Assembly (NCBI GenBank): GCA_964058845.1 | Contig: CAXKVR010000024.1 | Span: 44,966 to 108,965, forward strand | Direction of reading: 5' to 3' | From: Carex sylvatica | Taxonomy: Eukaryota; Streptophyta; Magnoliopsida; Poales; Cyperaceae | Length of the DNA stretch: 64,000 nt | Shown: positions 1-10,660 of the stretch, piece after piece | How positions within the stretch are numbered: the first letter of the stretch is position 1 | Layout of the letters: every line of letters starts with the position of its first letter | Position numbers and translations under genes: made by a program | Notes under the pieces: generated by a model | Database searches by the model: none | Seen by the model: the letters and a program-made list of their open reading frames with translations, nothing else | What the model was told of the DNA's origin: nothing

Positions 1-107
1 GATAGTTCTCTAGCTTTTTTGATGATACCTGTTCGCCGTTTCGAGTATGTCACCTGTCGGTTGGTGCTAGTTTCCAATCTCTGAATCTTTAGCTTGTTTC
101 TCCCCAT
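1..107 (-). CDS. MIKC*-type MADS-box gene A, exon 1 (5' part, cut by window edge)
   Basis: The first 35 codons of a MADS domain read without a break from the ATG at 107-105. They start [12 protein letters not shown] and include the DNA-contact segment [15 protein letters not shown]. This start aligns with the MADS start of B and D. The preceding intron ends ...GAACAG|AAAATG, so the acceptor sits 3 nt before the ATG. MIKC* proteins (AGL30/65/66/104 class of Arabidopsis) are transcription factors, mostly of male gametophytes, that act as dimers. Of the cluster members this exon has the most canonical MADS sequence, and no lesion is visible. The rest of the gene lies outside the window. Class assignment rests on similarity to D, whose C-terminal exons are visible. 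Confidence 0.85.
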   Translation of the reverse strand, partial: MGRNKLKIQRLETSTNRQVTYSKRRTGIIKKAREL

Positions 108-110
108 TTT

Positions 111-640
111 CTGTTCACCATAGTCAGAAAGGATGATCAGTAATTGGATAAAAAATTAAGTGGTTCAACACTCAAATGAAATGAGCATTAATGGAGATCA
201 GAAAAGAGGAATTTTTTTTTTTTATGGAGATGAAAAAGGAGGAAAAGACGATAGTAACTAAATAAGTTTTTCCTCTTATGGTGGACACAACAAGAAAAAG
301 GGAAAGAGTCGAAAAATAGTTTCATCTTCTTGAACGAGCTACAAAACGAGTTTCAAACAGAAGAACATTAACAAAAAAAAAATATAAATGAAGAAAATAA
401 CCAATTAATAATTAATCTCAAAATTAATTGTCTGTAAAGAAGTGATGCAATTAATCCTCAAAAGAAATGGCCATTATTAAAGATGAGAAAGGAGGAAATG
501 AAAAGAAACCAGCACCTGAGTTGTCCTTTACATAACTCCCCTGTATCCTGAGCGAAAATACAAAATGGAATGGGTGAATGGCTATATATACAGATCATAC
601 AAGCGAAAACATAGCTAGAAATAAACTAAATATAGAACTA
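111..640 (-). promoter_or_regulatory. Gene A promoter, leader exon and 5'UTR intron
   Basis: On the minus strand, a CTA(A/T)4TAG box lies at 626-635 (CTAAATATAG on the plus strand). A TATA box follows at about 582-592, then a non-coding leader exon ending AACTCAG at 516. An intron with a GT donor at 515-514 runs to the AG at 112-111, just before the ATG. The same order occurs at 15.84-16.43 kb, 21.08-21.19 kb and 52.02-52.97 kb. The transcription start is inferred to lie near 555. The box fits the MEF2-type CArG site bound by MIKC* dimers. Confidence 0.7.
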
Positions 641-1904
641 TAACCGTAGAGGAGGAGCAAACAGACACGGAACACTTTAATCATTATCATGTTAAAAATT
701 CAGGCAGTAAACTATTTTTATATAGAAGGATATATAAAATAGAATTTAATTTATATGTTGGTAAAATTTAGTTATATTTAGATATCTAAGCACAAGTATG
801 GCGTAAAATTATCCAGAGAATTTTCAATATTGTTTTAAATGGCTGATTTATTTCTGCCCTGTAATTTCCATTTTGAAAAATTAAACAATTGTTTGAACTT
901 CTAATTGTGAAATAAATTTAAGTACAGAATATATTAAGGAGTTACAATCCTAAAACAATCAGCTAGGTTTAAAAAAAGGCTACTTAAATGGGTGGCATGA
1001 CGTGAAAAAAATTTCCTAAAGCAAATCTTGTAGGCGTACGTGACGTGACGTGATATTACGTAAAATTCTAAAATTGAAAAAATGCTACTAAAAAATCCTA
1101 AAACAATAATGACACCCAAGTCATATTACGTACGTACGTGACATGGCTGAACATAGTATTAGTTAGGGTGGCTAAGTATAGTCATTTATATTTTGGCACT
1201 TTAGTCATTTATATTATATAATTTAAACAAGTACTTGTACATATTAGCGTCTCTTATAAAATAAAATTACACTGCAATAATTTATTTAGTTCCTGTTAAT
1301 TTTAATTTTATAGTTCTGTTTCTGAACGTAATGTGACTAATTTCTTTTAGTACTTTGATTTCATATTTCTTTAGTTGCTCTAAGTGCGCTATATCCCGAG
1401 AAATAGGGCCAGATAACATTTTTACGGTTACGATTATGAGAAAAAAATAGAAACAAGTTGGATGAAAAAGTTTCTTTGCAGGTTTTTCGCTTGTACTTTT
1501 GTATGATAATTATTTGTTTATAGCAAATTTTACTTTGAAAAAAGAATTGATCCGCCATAAACGGAGTAGAGAAATGTAAGTTTTTCATTGGAAGAATGTA
1601 AGTTTTTGAACTCTATATATATATTTTCCATAGTCTTAATAAATTTGTAGAAATTGCAGCTTAGTCTTTTTTAATACAAAATGATAAGGTTCCTCCAACA
1701 TCACATCTATAATATATATTTTTTATTTCTTACAATGTATTTAATTAGTAAAAGAATACAACTGACCAATAACACATCCATCTATAAATTTGTTTACAAT
1801 TTTTGTAACTTGCTAAAAAATATTATCAAGATTAAATAGTTAAGGGATGATCTAACTGTTGTAGCCGTTTACAATATTTCTACTTAGTAAACATGACCAA
1901 AAGA

Positions 1905-2230
1905 TTATACAAAACATGGAGACACTAATTAGCATAATTTATATGCTATTGGGCTTTTGAGATTGGTATTGCGTCTTAAGATTTGGATTTTGGGTTTTAA
2001 GATTTGGATATTTGGGTTTCAAGATTTGTGTATCGTTTGATTTGATTTTGTATTTGTTTTAGACCACTAACAAGTGGGTCTTATGCCGTCAGTGGCTGTT
2101 GGTTCTTCGAATTTTAGAGGATTTCGATCTAGATTACCTCAATAATAGTGTTGCGCTATAGGATTCCTGCATTCTTTTGAACTTTCTATTGATGCTTTTG
2201 TCCGATAGTGATGATATCTTCAACGTGCGA
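1905..2230. repeat. Three-copy intergenic repeat (copy 1)
   Basis: This stretch recurs at 24,640-24,975 and, more diverged, at 10,305-10,660. Shared landmarks include CCTCAATAATAGTGTTGCGC and the preceding AT-rich run with 'ttgatttgattt'. No coding signal is visible. Confidence 0.7.
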
Positions 2231-2784
2231 GATTTGATATGAATGCTAAACCCTTGCTGATCACCCCAACCATGGTGTCGCCTGAGATACGATCCATGGC
2301 GGAGCTTAGAGATGGCACCATTGTCATCACCTCGTCAAGTGGAGTCAGTTGGTCATCTATTGATGCCAGCGGATGGTCGGAAATGACAGTGTCACTGTTT
2401 TGAGTGATTTTAGGGTTTTAACCTAGAGAGGGATCTATCAGATCAATTTCTTCACGGTTTCTTCATCTATTTGATTAGTTTGGATCGTTATAGGATTCCT
2501 GATGGAGAGACTGTATCAATTTGGCTTTATGTTCAGGTTTAATTGAATTTTGGTTCAGCTCGACTCGGTTCAGTATCGGTCTTGAGAGTGCTCACCAGTT
2601 TAATTGATTTTGTTCATAATTAAGATAGGCCATGAATAAGCAAACACATACAAGTCTACCATGCATATATAAAGGAATTTTCTTAAAATATCCAAATCTC
2701 TATCCATAACAAGCATAAAGTTCTGCAAATGGAGAGTTCATCAACAAAGAAAGGAAACAATCAACATTAAGCAAAGAAAGCAAA

Positions 2785-3070
2785 TAAAAAAATGGAACTG
2801 ACACATGTACGTCTAAAAACCAGATGGTTTGAAGTTCCAGTTTTGGAAGCAGGAATGCTGAACCACTGATCCAACTCCCTTCTCGACATTGTCTTCCGGG
2901 AAAAAAAGATTCTAGTCAAAGTTGAACCAATCATCTCTTTCATTGTTCGAAGCTTCCAGAAGGCCTTTCGTGTTGAGCCAATCTTCCTGACACATGTCGA
3001 AGTTGTTGTTTGTATTTCCATTCTGATTTCCATTTCCATTTATTCCTCCCTTGTTTTGTAGTATGTCTCC
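2785..3070 (-). pseudogene. Orphan last exon (exon 11) of a MIKC*-like gene, A'
   Basis: The exon matches the terminal exon of C (25,560-25,842) and, more loosely, those of B and D. It starts after a TAG acceptor at 3,071-3,072. Relative to D, about 34 nt are missing just after the acceptor, so the frame entering from exon 10 reaches a stop within about 10 codons. The ancestral frame is still legible (DILQNKGG, an Asn/Gly-rich run, then CQEDWLN). Upstream exons are absent: unrelated sequence begins at 3,077. A dead remnant. Confidence 0.75.
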
Positions 3071-3216
3071 CTATGCAAAATTATTAATTTAAATGTCACA
3101 CCCCGACGATTAGACAACCCTTGTTTCCATTTCCATTTATTCCTCCCTATGCAAAATTCTGATTTCCATTTCCATTTATTCCTCCCTTGTTTCCATTTAT
3201 TCCTCCCTTGTTTTGG
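3010..3216. repeat. Rearranged exon-11-derived short repeats
   Basis: The motif TTTCCATTTCCATTTATTCC recurs at about 3,023, 3,125 and 3,161, and a shortened form at about 3,191. It derives from the Asn/Gly-coding part of the exon. The flanks TAGACAACCC occur both near 3,112 and 3,217, as if a 106-bp patch had been copied into an adjoining element. Confidence 0.6.
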
Positions 3217-4600
3217 TAGACAACCCGCCGCTCTCATCAGCGCCAGACGATTTTTATCATCTTACATAACCATATATATACATATATTACCAATGACATA
3301 GCTTACTATTTCTTATAGCGAGTCCCGCAGTCCTGAAGTTCAACATCATCTTTCCTTATATTGCATTTTGTACCTGGACCCACAAAGTGGAACAGTGAGA
3401 TATTGAAAATCTCTCGGTGCAATATTCAGTTCCAGTCAATTTATCTTCAGACCCAACTAACATAAACCAATCCAGCAGAGAACAAATAAAAGACATCAAC
3501 AATAATAATGTAAATCAAAGAAAATTGTTGTCAAACTGAAACGAAACAAGGAGCATGTAATCTGTTCATGTAGAAAATATGTAACTGTCTCATTTACTTA
3601 ATGCACAAATGATCTAGTGTATCCTGAATATGGCGCCTACATAACCCAACCCAGCTATGCGTTAGCCGAATAGGGCGCCTACATAGTCCAGCTATGTGAT
3701 ACCCGAATATGACGCCTACATTGCCCAGCTATGAGATATCTGAATATATGAGAGCATAATAACCATCTTTTTTTTTTTTCCAATTCGAAGTTCTATACAT
3801 GCAAAGCTTACAATATTCACTTAGCTCATATACAACAATTTCATGATTCAAGTTAAGATATGCACCCTTACATGCAAATTATACTATATGAAGACTTTGT
3901 CTAAGCTCATGATTTAGATTGTCTATGCATGCCATGCAACTTAAATATTTCAGTATGTCTCATGCAATATAATATAGAATGCCACATGTCACGCAATCTC
4001 ATAAATGAAGAAAGGATTCATCAGACAATTTGAGAAACTCCTATTAATAAATAACAAGCATACAAAATCAACAAAAAAAAACAGCAACAATTTGAGAGAA
4101 CAAACATAGTAAACCTGACATCCTGATATTACCTCATGTGCTATAAATATAGTGTAATACATGTATAATACAGGTAAACTTTTCCTACTGTACTTATCAT
4201 TGTGATGGGCTGCTATGGAGATGTTACTTCTATGTTCTTTAAATTTCAACACAATTCATTTCTAGCAATCTTATATCTTCAGTAACACCTACAATTCACA
4301 TATCCCGAGTTCTAGTTTAGGATTGACACTTTACAGTTCATTATTTTCTAACACATATTATAATAGTAAAAGCAATCATGCTATGTAAAAATAATTAGTG
4401 TTCATTATTTTTATGCCATGTATCTCAATACCAAATCAGAATTTAACTACATGATAACTAGTAATTAGAAAACCAACAAGCAATCGACCAGCTTACAATA
4501 AAATCAACAAACAATAAAATATGTTGGAAGAATAATCTAAGAATAACTCGAAATCCGCACCTGTTACGACGACATGATGTAGCTCGAAGTGAAGTCTGTT
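3217..4600. other. Unassigned insertion, possibly a degenerate LTR element
   Basis: The sequence begins near a TGTCACACCCCGAC motif at 3,094, which resembles some plant LTR starts. Positions 3,330-3,440 resemble 52,660-52,745. No reverse transcriptase, integrase or gag coding is visible, and I could not define the ends. No gene is supported here. Confidence 0.3.
3612..3745. repeat. Tandem repeat, about 45-bp unit, three copies
   Basis: Three imperfect copies of a unit built on GAATATGGCGCCTACAT...CCCAGCTATG(T)GATA are seen. Their function is unknown. Confidence 0.7.
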
Positions 4601-4616
4601 AACGTAAACAAGCTAT

Positions 4617-4904
4617 TTGAGTCATTCGAGAGTAGCCACAAGATCACAAGCAAGAGAGCAAGCAAACCGAGAAGCTCCCTTAACCTCTGGCTCCTTCTCG
4701 TCAGCACCGCATAGGGCTGCCGACACCCCTTCTCGCTTCTCTCTTCTCTCTATTCTTTCCGTCATCATCATTTTTCTTTTTTTGTTTCCCTTTCCTCCCT
4801 CGCTTTCTCTTTTTATTTTCGATATTTTTCTAAGTGGCAGTCTCTCCCCTCCATTCACCAAGTCCCCCAAAAGAAAGAATAACCAGAATTCAATTTTACA
4901 ATGA
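4617..4904. other. GC-richer, gene-leader-like block without a supported gene
   Basis: Base composition rises above the surroundings, with a C/T-rich run on the plus strand at 4,730-4,850. Open frames on both strands (95 and 82 aa) are low-complexity and match no family I know. It looks like a captured 5' leader. Product unknown. Confidence 0.3.
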
Positions 4905-6219
4905 GCGGATTCACCGAGAAGTAAAAATCAAGAATTTTTTTTAACCGAAAAGGGCAAGGGTTAATTTGTGGAGTTAACTGTGTGAAAACCACTAATTTAC
5001 ATTTTTATTGCAAACTCGGTTAGCTAGGTTTTCTTTGGAGTAAGAAGGATTCGAAGTACGAAGTGTGGATGACTCAAAACAAAGGTTTTACCAACAATAT
5101 ATTTTTATCACTCTCTCTCCCTCACTCACTGTGAAATAGATTTTTATCTTTTAGGTATAATAGCTTAAAATTGTAAACTCGTGAAATTATGATAAGATTA
5201 GGTTACTATATAGAGCATTGTCTTTGTCAATTAAACAAGTTTTTGAATAAGTTTTCAAAAATAAACAAGATAAAATGTAAAAATTATGATAATATTAGTT
5301 TACTATAATGTAAAAATGACAGAAATAATTAGTGTTTGGCCATAGGGCCTGGTTTTAACCGAGTAGCCATTCAACTAGTGAACATTTATAGAATGTTTAG
5401 TTTAGTAATATTATTTTTTTGTTTGTATAGGAAAAATAAGTAGTCAAAATAGTCATTACTTATCAAATCTTTCTTGCAAGAGATGTCGTAAGTCATGTAT
5501 CGTGCTTCTTTTGGGGACCAAAAGGAATTTAGGGAGCATTTTTTAAATGTCTAGAATATAATTATTGGATGGACTGGTGCGACAACACCAATTTCAATAA
5601 CGAAAGTGTCAATTCTTAGATGCAACACCACCAACAAGTTGCAAGATATAAAATTGAAGGAGAAGTCAATTCGATCCTCAAGCAACAGTTACTAGTATTA
5701 ATTGTACTTTGTGTGATAATGCTTTTGATTTGTTTATGAATTGGTGTGTTTTATGCTTCATTTGAACAGTGGATGTGACTTTGTAAATGTTGATTTGTAA
5801 TGTATAATTGATTATTGCTTTTTGTATGTTGTGATGTTGAATATTTATTGAATGATGGATGTGTAATGTTAATCATATGTTTGTAGAAATGGGGTGTGTT
5901 TCCAAAATAAACCTATTAAATATGCGATAAAATACCAGTAAGAAGATGAAAGGACTTAGTTTTGGCTGCCAGAAACACTTCATGCCATCCCACTCAACAG
6001 AATTAGAGGAGCAGGAGTGAATTAAAGATGAAGAAAGAAGACTCAAGATTTTGATATATATTGATCAGCCCTTCAATCAGAGAGGCTTAGTATTAGCAAG
6101 TATAATAAAATGTATTAACTTTTGGGTTGCACAAACTTCTGTTATCAGTCAGTATTTTGTTATATTTCTTCCATAAATAGCACATGTGTGATGCTGGACT
6201 TTGGGAGAATATTGCTAAA

Positions 6220-6221
<2 letters not shown>
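4905..6221. other. AT-rich intergenic DNA
   Basis: No gene is supported here. A stretch at 5,490-5,700 is somewhat less AT-rich and could be decayed exon, but I could not recognise a product. Confidence 0.4.
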
Positions 6222-6257
<36 letters not shown>

Positions 6258-6672
6258 TGACTAATATGCTTTTGGAAGCATATGAACCGAAGTGCTTACG
6301 GTTCAAATTTGAAATTTCAAAACTCAAAAAGTCGATCGGAACCGTTCATCTTGTTCTTCATATTAATATGTGCTTGGAGACCAAAATTTACATTTTTCTG
6401 ATGTTTTTCACTATTTATTAAGCCACTTTGAAAATCGTTGATCCAACGGTTTTACTGTTTGGTTAAGCCACCATTGGATCAGCAATTTTTAAAGTGGCTT
6501 AATAAATAGTAAACAAATTCAGAAAAATATAAAATTTGGTCTCCAAGAACATATTAATATGGAGAACAAGATGAACGGTTCTGATCGACTTTTTGAGTTT
6601 TAAAATTTTAAATTTGGACCGTAAGCACTTCAGTTCATATGCTTCCGAACGCATATTAGCCACTCTCTCTCT
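6222..6672. mobile_element. Foldback MITE M1a with flanking (TA)n
   Basis: The element spans about 6,254-6,672. Two arms of roughly 200 bp are inverted copies of each other, from AGAGTGACTAATATGC on the left to its complement on the right, meeting near 6,455. The arms contain GGAACCGTTCATCTTGTTC and TTAATAAATAG. (TA)n tracts abut both ends (6,223-6,253 and 6,672-6,690). There is no transposase. Relatives occur at 50,547-50,975 and 55,084-55,511. Confidence 0.8.
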
Positions 6673-6686
6673 ATATATATATATAT

Positions 6687-6689
<3 letters not shown>

Positions 6690-6727
<38 letters not shown>
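6690..6727. repeat. (GA)n microsatellite
   Basis: About 18 GA units lie between two foldback elements. Confidence 0.9.
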
Positions 6728-6728
<1 letters not shown>

Positions 6729-6730
6729 AA

Positions 6731-7137
6731 GCTAGGGTGTGATGTTCACCAAGAGGGTTTGGTGAGCACAACTCCAAAAGTATATCATATAGATTTCAAA
6801 CACTGAATTCAAACTGTTGAAATTCATGTACTTCATGAGTGATGCATGTACATTCAAATTTTTAAAAGTTTTGATTTTATTTGCTACAAGGTAAAGTGGT
6901 TAAGGAAATGAACTTTTTATAAGTTAATTTATAAGTTGTTCATATATTCAATTTTTGTCATTTCTTTGACCACTTGATCTTGTAGCAAATAAACTCAAAA
7001 TTTTCAAAATTTTGCATGTACATGCTTCACTCATGAAGTACATGAATTTTAACAGTTTGAATTCGGTGTTTGAAGTCGACCGATATACTTTTGAAGTTGT
7101 GCTCACCAAATCCTCTTGGTGAGCACATCACACTAGC
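6731..7137. mobile_element. Foldback MITE M2
   Basis: The termini are GCTAGGGTGTGATGTTCACC and the near-complement GGTGAGCACATCACACTAGC. Inverted identity continues inward for about 150 bp (GAATTCAAACTGTTGAAATT and its partner). The element is non-coding, about 407 bp. No clear target duplication is seen. Half-copies or relatives are visible at 30,655-30,765 and, more distantly, at 46,385-46,835. Confidence 0.75.
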
Positions 7138-7164
7138 TATATGTATATTTGTAACTGTATGCAG

Positions 7165-8960
7165 TTATATATATGTTTGGATTGAATCAAGTAGGCTTTA
7201 TTTTGTGATGTGATGGCCGTAGCTTGTTTGTTGAATATGGGAAGCCTATATAGATTTGGACCGAACCCCAAATTAAATTATTTGGTTTGTGCCGGTTCAT
7301 CTCCAAAACTGCCACTGTCTTCCATTAATCTCTTCAACTGCTCTCTGTTAGAAAATAATTTTCTTCTCCAAAGTTTCTTTCTAGGATTTACTCTCTTGTT
7401 CAATCCACCCAAATACGCTTGATAATTCTCTTCAGCCGGTAACACGATTGGTATGAACTTTGATGGAATGTTCAAAGAAATCAAAAGAATCTGAAGATCT
7501 GTACGTCCATGTACAGAAGTCTTAAGACTGCATTTCTAAAGGATAAAACAATTTTTATAATTCCTCCATGGTGTTCTCTTGCTTTGTGGTAGGGTGATTA
7601 GGTATGCGGGAATGTACTCGTGTAATTGACGTGGTGCGTGTTGAAGACATATATAATTCAGATTCAGAGGTAAACGATGACCACACCAGATCTAGACCAA
7701 TCAAGAATTTATATATACAACTTGAAATTTGATCCACATATTTAATGGCCTGGGCCGTATTTCCAAGGTATTAATTCAACAAGTTTGACTGAATGGTTTT
7801 GTTATTTAGAGCAAATTCTCGTTCATTGCAAGGGTACAAATCTGAAGGGTTGCATGGCGGTCTTCTAAACAAATTTTCTTTTATTGCTTTGCCCGGTTTT
7901 GATAAGAGTAAACTTTTGTTGGGATTGGTAATAATAGTATTTAATTATTTTCATTTCCTATGATAGCATTTAATCTTGTTTTACTTTAAATTGTATGGAA
8001 ATCCCCTGTTGAGGCAGCGTTGTTTAATAGATAAGTTTGATTGTTTGTTGTTTTGTTTTGTTTGTGACTCTATATTTCTCCTCTTTGCTGCTAAACCGGT
8101 ACGTGAGCTTAACGGGTAAGATAGTAATGGGACCGCTTTACATCAATAATGTTATGAAGATGATGACAAAAATTATTTAAGATTATCTGAATAAAGTTTA
8201 GAATTGCCACAAGATGCAGTTTGTCCAGATTTTGAATCTTGCTATGCAGATTTTAAATTTTCCACCGTGCGGTGCAAAATCAATCGTTCAGATGTGAACT
8301 GGAGAGAGGACATCAAATCTGAATTAATATCCATGGGACAGGCCTTGAACCTCAATTTTTAATTTTCGCCTCCAGTCTCACCATTTTTGTTCTCCCGGTT
8401 CAGTCAGAGGTGATTGCAATGAGAACACTTCAGCGATAGTTTGTTGTTTCTCTCCCTACCTTGGTTGCCTGTAACATTAGTAGCTTTTGCTCTTGTTTCC
8501 TCTATTATGTTGCTCGAGAGAGGATTATCATCCATTTTTGTGAATTCTTATTCATTGTATGTTTTGTTGTTTTTGGTCAGATGATGATCAAAATTTCTCT
8601 GTAATATGATAAAATTAGAGAATGGATTTAATTATTTCTTTATTGATTGATTGTTCATACTTTACATTCTATAGCCCTGAACTTAGGATTCTGTGTGAGA
8701 GCAGAAACTTAAAAGATCGAGTTTCAGAAGCGAAATCTACGACATAGTTTCTGAGCAGCCGTGAGTCAAGTGGAATAGGCCTACGAATTAGGATGAAAGA
8801 CATGAGACTTTTATAAGTTCAGAAGGCTAAAGAGCCGTTGGAAGAGAAAGATTTAAAGAAGAAAGGAAGTAACGGTAAAAAAAAAAAAAACGAGACAGTG
8901 ATGGTGAAGTAGATGTGCACCCAAGCATATCATCTGCCACTTAATCATTTTAACAATTTA
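7165..8960. repeat. Repeat R1, copy 1 of 3
   Basis: This 1.8-kb block recurs at 27,785-29,220, where it is interrupted by the inverted MADS copy, and at 31,650-32,890. All three keep the same order of landmarks, including GATGCAGTTTGTCCAGATTTT. It holds the conserved minus-strand frame at 7,278-7,484. Otherwise I see no gene in it. Confidence 0.75.
7278..7484 (-). other. Conserved short frame inside R1, product unknown
   Basis: A 68-codon basic frame contains NKRVNPRKKLWRRKLF and NREQLKRLMEDSGSFGDEP and ends QTK-stop. The same frame stays open at 31,714-31,905 (minus strand), where it reads through the equivalent region with a few substitutions and the same stop. Such preservation hints at an exon, perhaps a terminal one. 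I do not recognise the family. A second frame in the 32-kb copy (32,173-32,388, minus) may be another exon of the same gene. Confidence 0.3.
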
Positions 8961-9229
8961 ACCTTCTTTCCCTTTCATTCTCCTTTTTTTTTTTTGCAGA
9001 CTTTATATAAAAAATTCTTCCAATTCGTCTCCTCCATGTCTAATAGAGCATAAGCTTCATAAACTCATTTTTCATTAATTTAAAATTTAACACTTCATAC
9101 CAAATCTAACCTACTACCTTTTCAGATTTTGACAATTAGAATTAAATTTTCGGTCAGTAAGTACTAAATATGAATACACAGTTAGATTGGACAAAATCAT
9201 CTATAAATTAATAACTTCTTGCATGGGAG

Positions 9230-10300
9230 TGTTATTGAGAGATTCCTTTCTTATAACTGAATGAGTAGAATTTCTTTATTTACTTTTACAATATCAAAAA
9301 ATTTAAATCGAAATTAACAAGAGTTAGGGACTTCTTTTGCAGATGTACGTGTCATGAATCAAAAACTAATTAATGCATGATTGTTAAATTTTATGGTCAC
9401 CAATGTCGGTCAATGTTATTATAAAAATATCACATGTTAATTGTTATTAAAGTCCAAACTGATATTTATTACTATTTGATTGGTAGCCATTATGTATGAC
9501 TGACTATAAACATGATATTGACAGGACTTGAGTTAACTCTTGTCAAGGGACAACACTTTAAAAATAATTCAAAACCGTAGCTTCTTTAGTGTAATTTAAA
9601 ATATATATATATATATGAACATGGTTGTGATTTAAAACTAATTCATGAAAATGATATACTCAACTTAAGCCCATGCACCAAAACAAGGCCAGGCCCAAAG
9701 TTGCTGTTGTGGTAACAACTAACCATAGAGCCGGGAAATTAATTCAATGTTTATGTGTATGCAAAATGTGACTATTTAATATTTTTTATAATTCTATAAA
9801 ACTGAATAAATACTTAAAAGAGTTGTTCCATTAAAAAATTATGAACTTCTACTGTACAACTCATTACTATTATTAGACTCCAAGTAATTGATAAAGTGTG
9901 AGTACACAACTATTTGATTATATAACATGCATTTCTAATGATACATATCAAATATGTAACTATTAATATTTATGCATGATTGTTTCTCCTTTTTTTTCCA
10001 TGTTATTTTAAATGCACAAATGTACGTATCTATTAATATTTATGCATGATTGTTTCTCCCTTTTTTTACAATGTTGTTTTAAATGCACAAATTTACATCA
10101 TCAAGTTCTTGAGTCCTAATTAAGATTTCACTTGTTAACTAGAAAAGAAGATTACAGAGACCAAAAGAATAAAAAAAAAACAATTAGATATAATTTTAGT
10201 TGTTGTCTAAAGTTTTGATACTAAGTTAATAACAATATTAAGAATGGAGATACCAACTTAACGTGTCACCAAAATTAATTTGAATTGATTTTGAGAAAAG
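9230..10300. repeat. Repeat R2, copy 1 of 5
   Basis: Landmarks such as ATTTTATGGTCACCAATGT, CATTATGTATGACTGACTAT and GTCAAGGGACAACACTT recur, sometimes in part, at 16,840-17,960, 29,390-29,770, and inverted at 57,440-57,870 and 60,460-60,930. In copy 2 it lies upstream of MADS gene B, so it probably spread as part of cluster intergenic DNA. Confidence 0.7.
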
Positions 10301-10304
10301 ATAA

Positions 10305-10660
10305 CACATGGCCTAAATATTATACAAAACATGAAGACACTTAGCAGCATTTATATACTATTGGCCTTTTGAGATTGGTATTGGGTCTTAAGATTTTGAT
10401 TTTAGATTTTAATATTTGGATAATTGGCCTTAAGGATTCGTGCATCGTTTGATTTGATTTTTTTTATTTGTTTTAGAACACTGACAAGTATTGACAAGTC
10501 GGTCTTATTCTGTCAGTGACCGTTGGTACTTTGAATTTTACAGGAGGTCGATCTAGATTACCTCAATAATAGTGTTGCGCTATAGGATTTCCGCATTATT
10601 TATAACTTTTTATTGGTGATTTTATCCGACAGTGAAGATCTCTTCAATTCTATGTAATAG
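10305..10660. repeat. Three-copy intergenic repeat (copy 2)
   Basis: A diverged copy of 1,905-2,230 and 24,640-24,975. Non-coding. Confidence 0.65.

Larger units (their letters stand above)
121..3076. repeat. Segmental duplication block 1 (partner at 20.6-25.86 kb)
   Basis: Positions 125-1,575 match 20,640-21,985, and 1,625-3,076 match 24,385-25,848, in the same orientation and order. The block holds the promoter and intron of one MADS gene followed by the 3' flank and last exon of the next gene upstream. The partner carries an extra 2.4 kb between its halves. Positions 640-2,780 contain no gene that I can support. Confidence 0.8.

Noticed and set aside
2767..3039. 90-codon minus-strand frame
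   Set aside because: It is the shifted frame of the orphan exon 11. The ancestral frame aligns with D, so it is not a new protein.
4617..4904. 95-codon plus-strand frame with hydrophobic C-terminal half
   Set aside because: Composition follows a C/T-rich run. There is no homologue, splice partner or context to support a gene.
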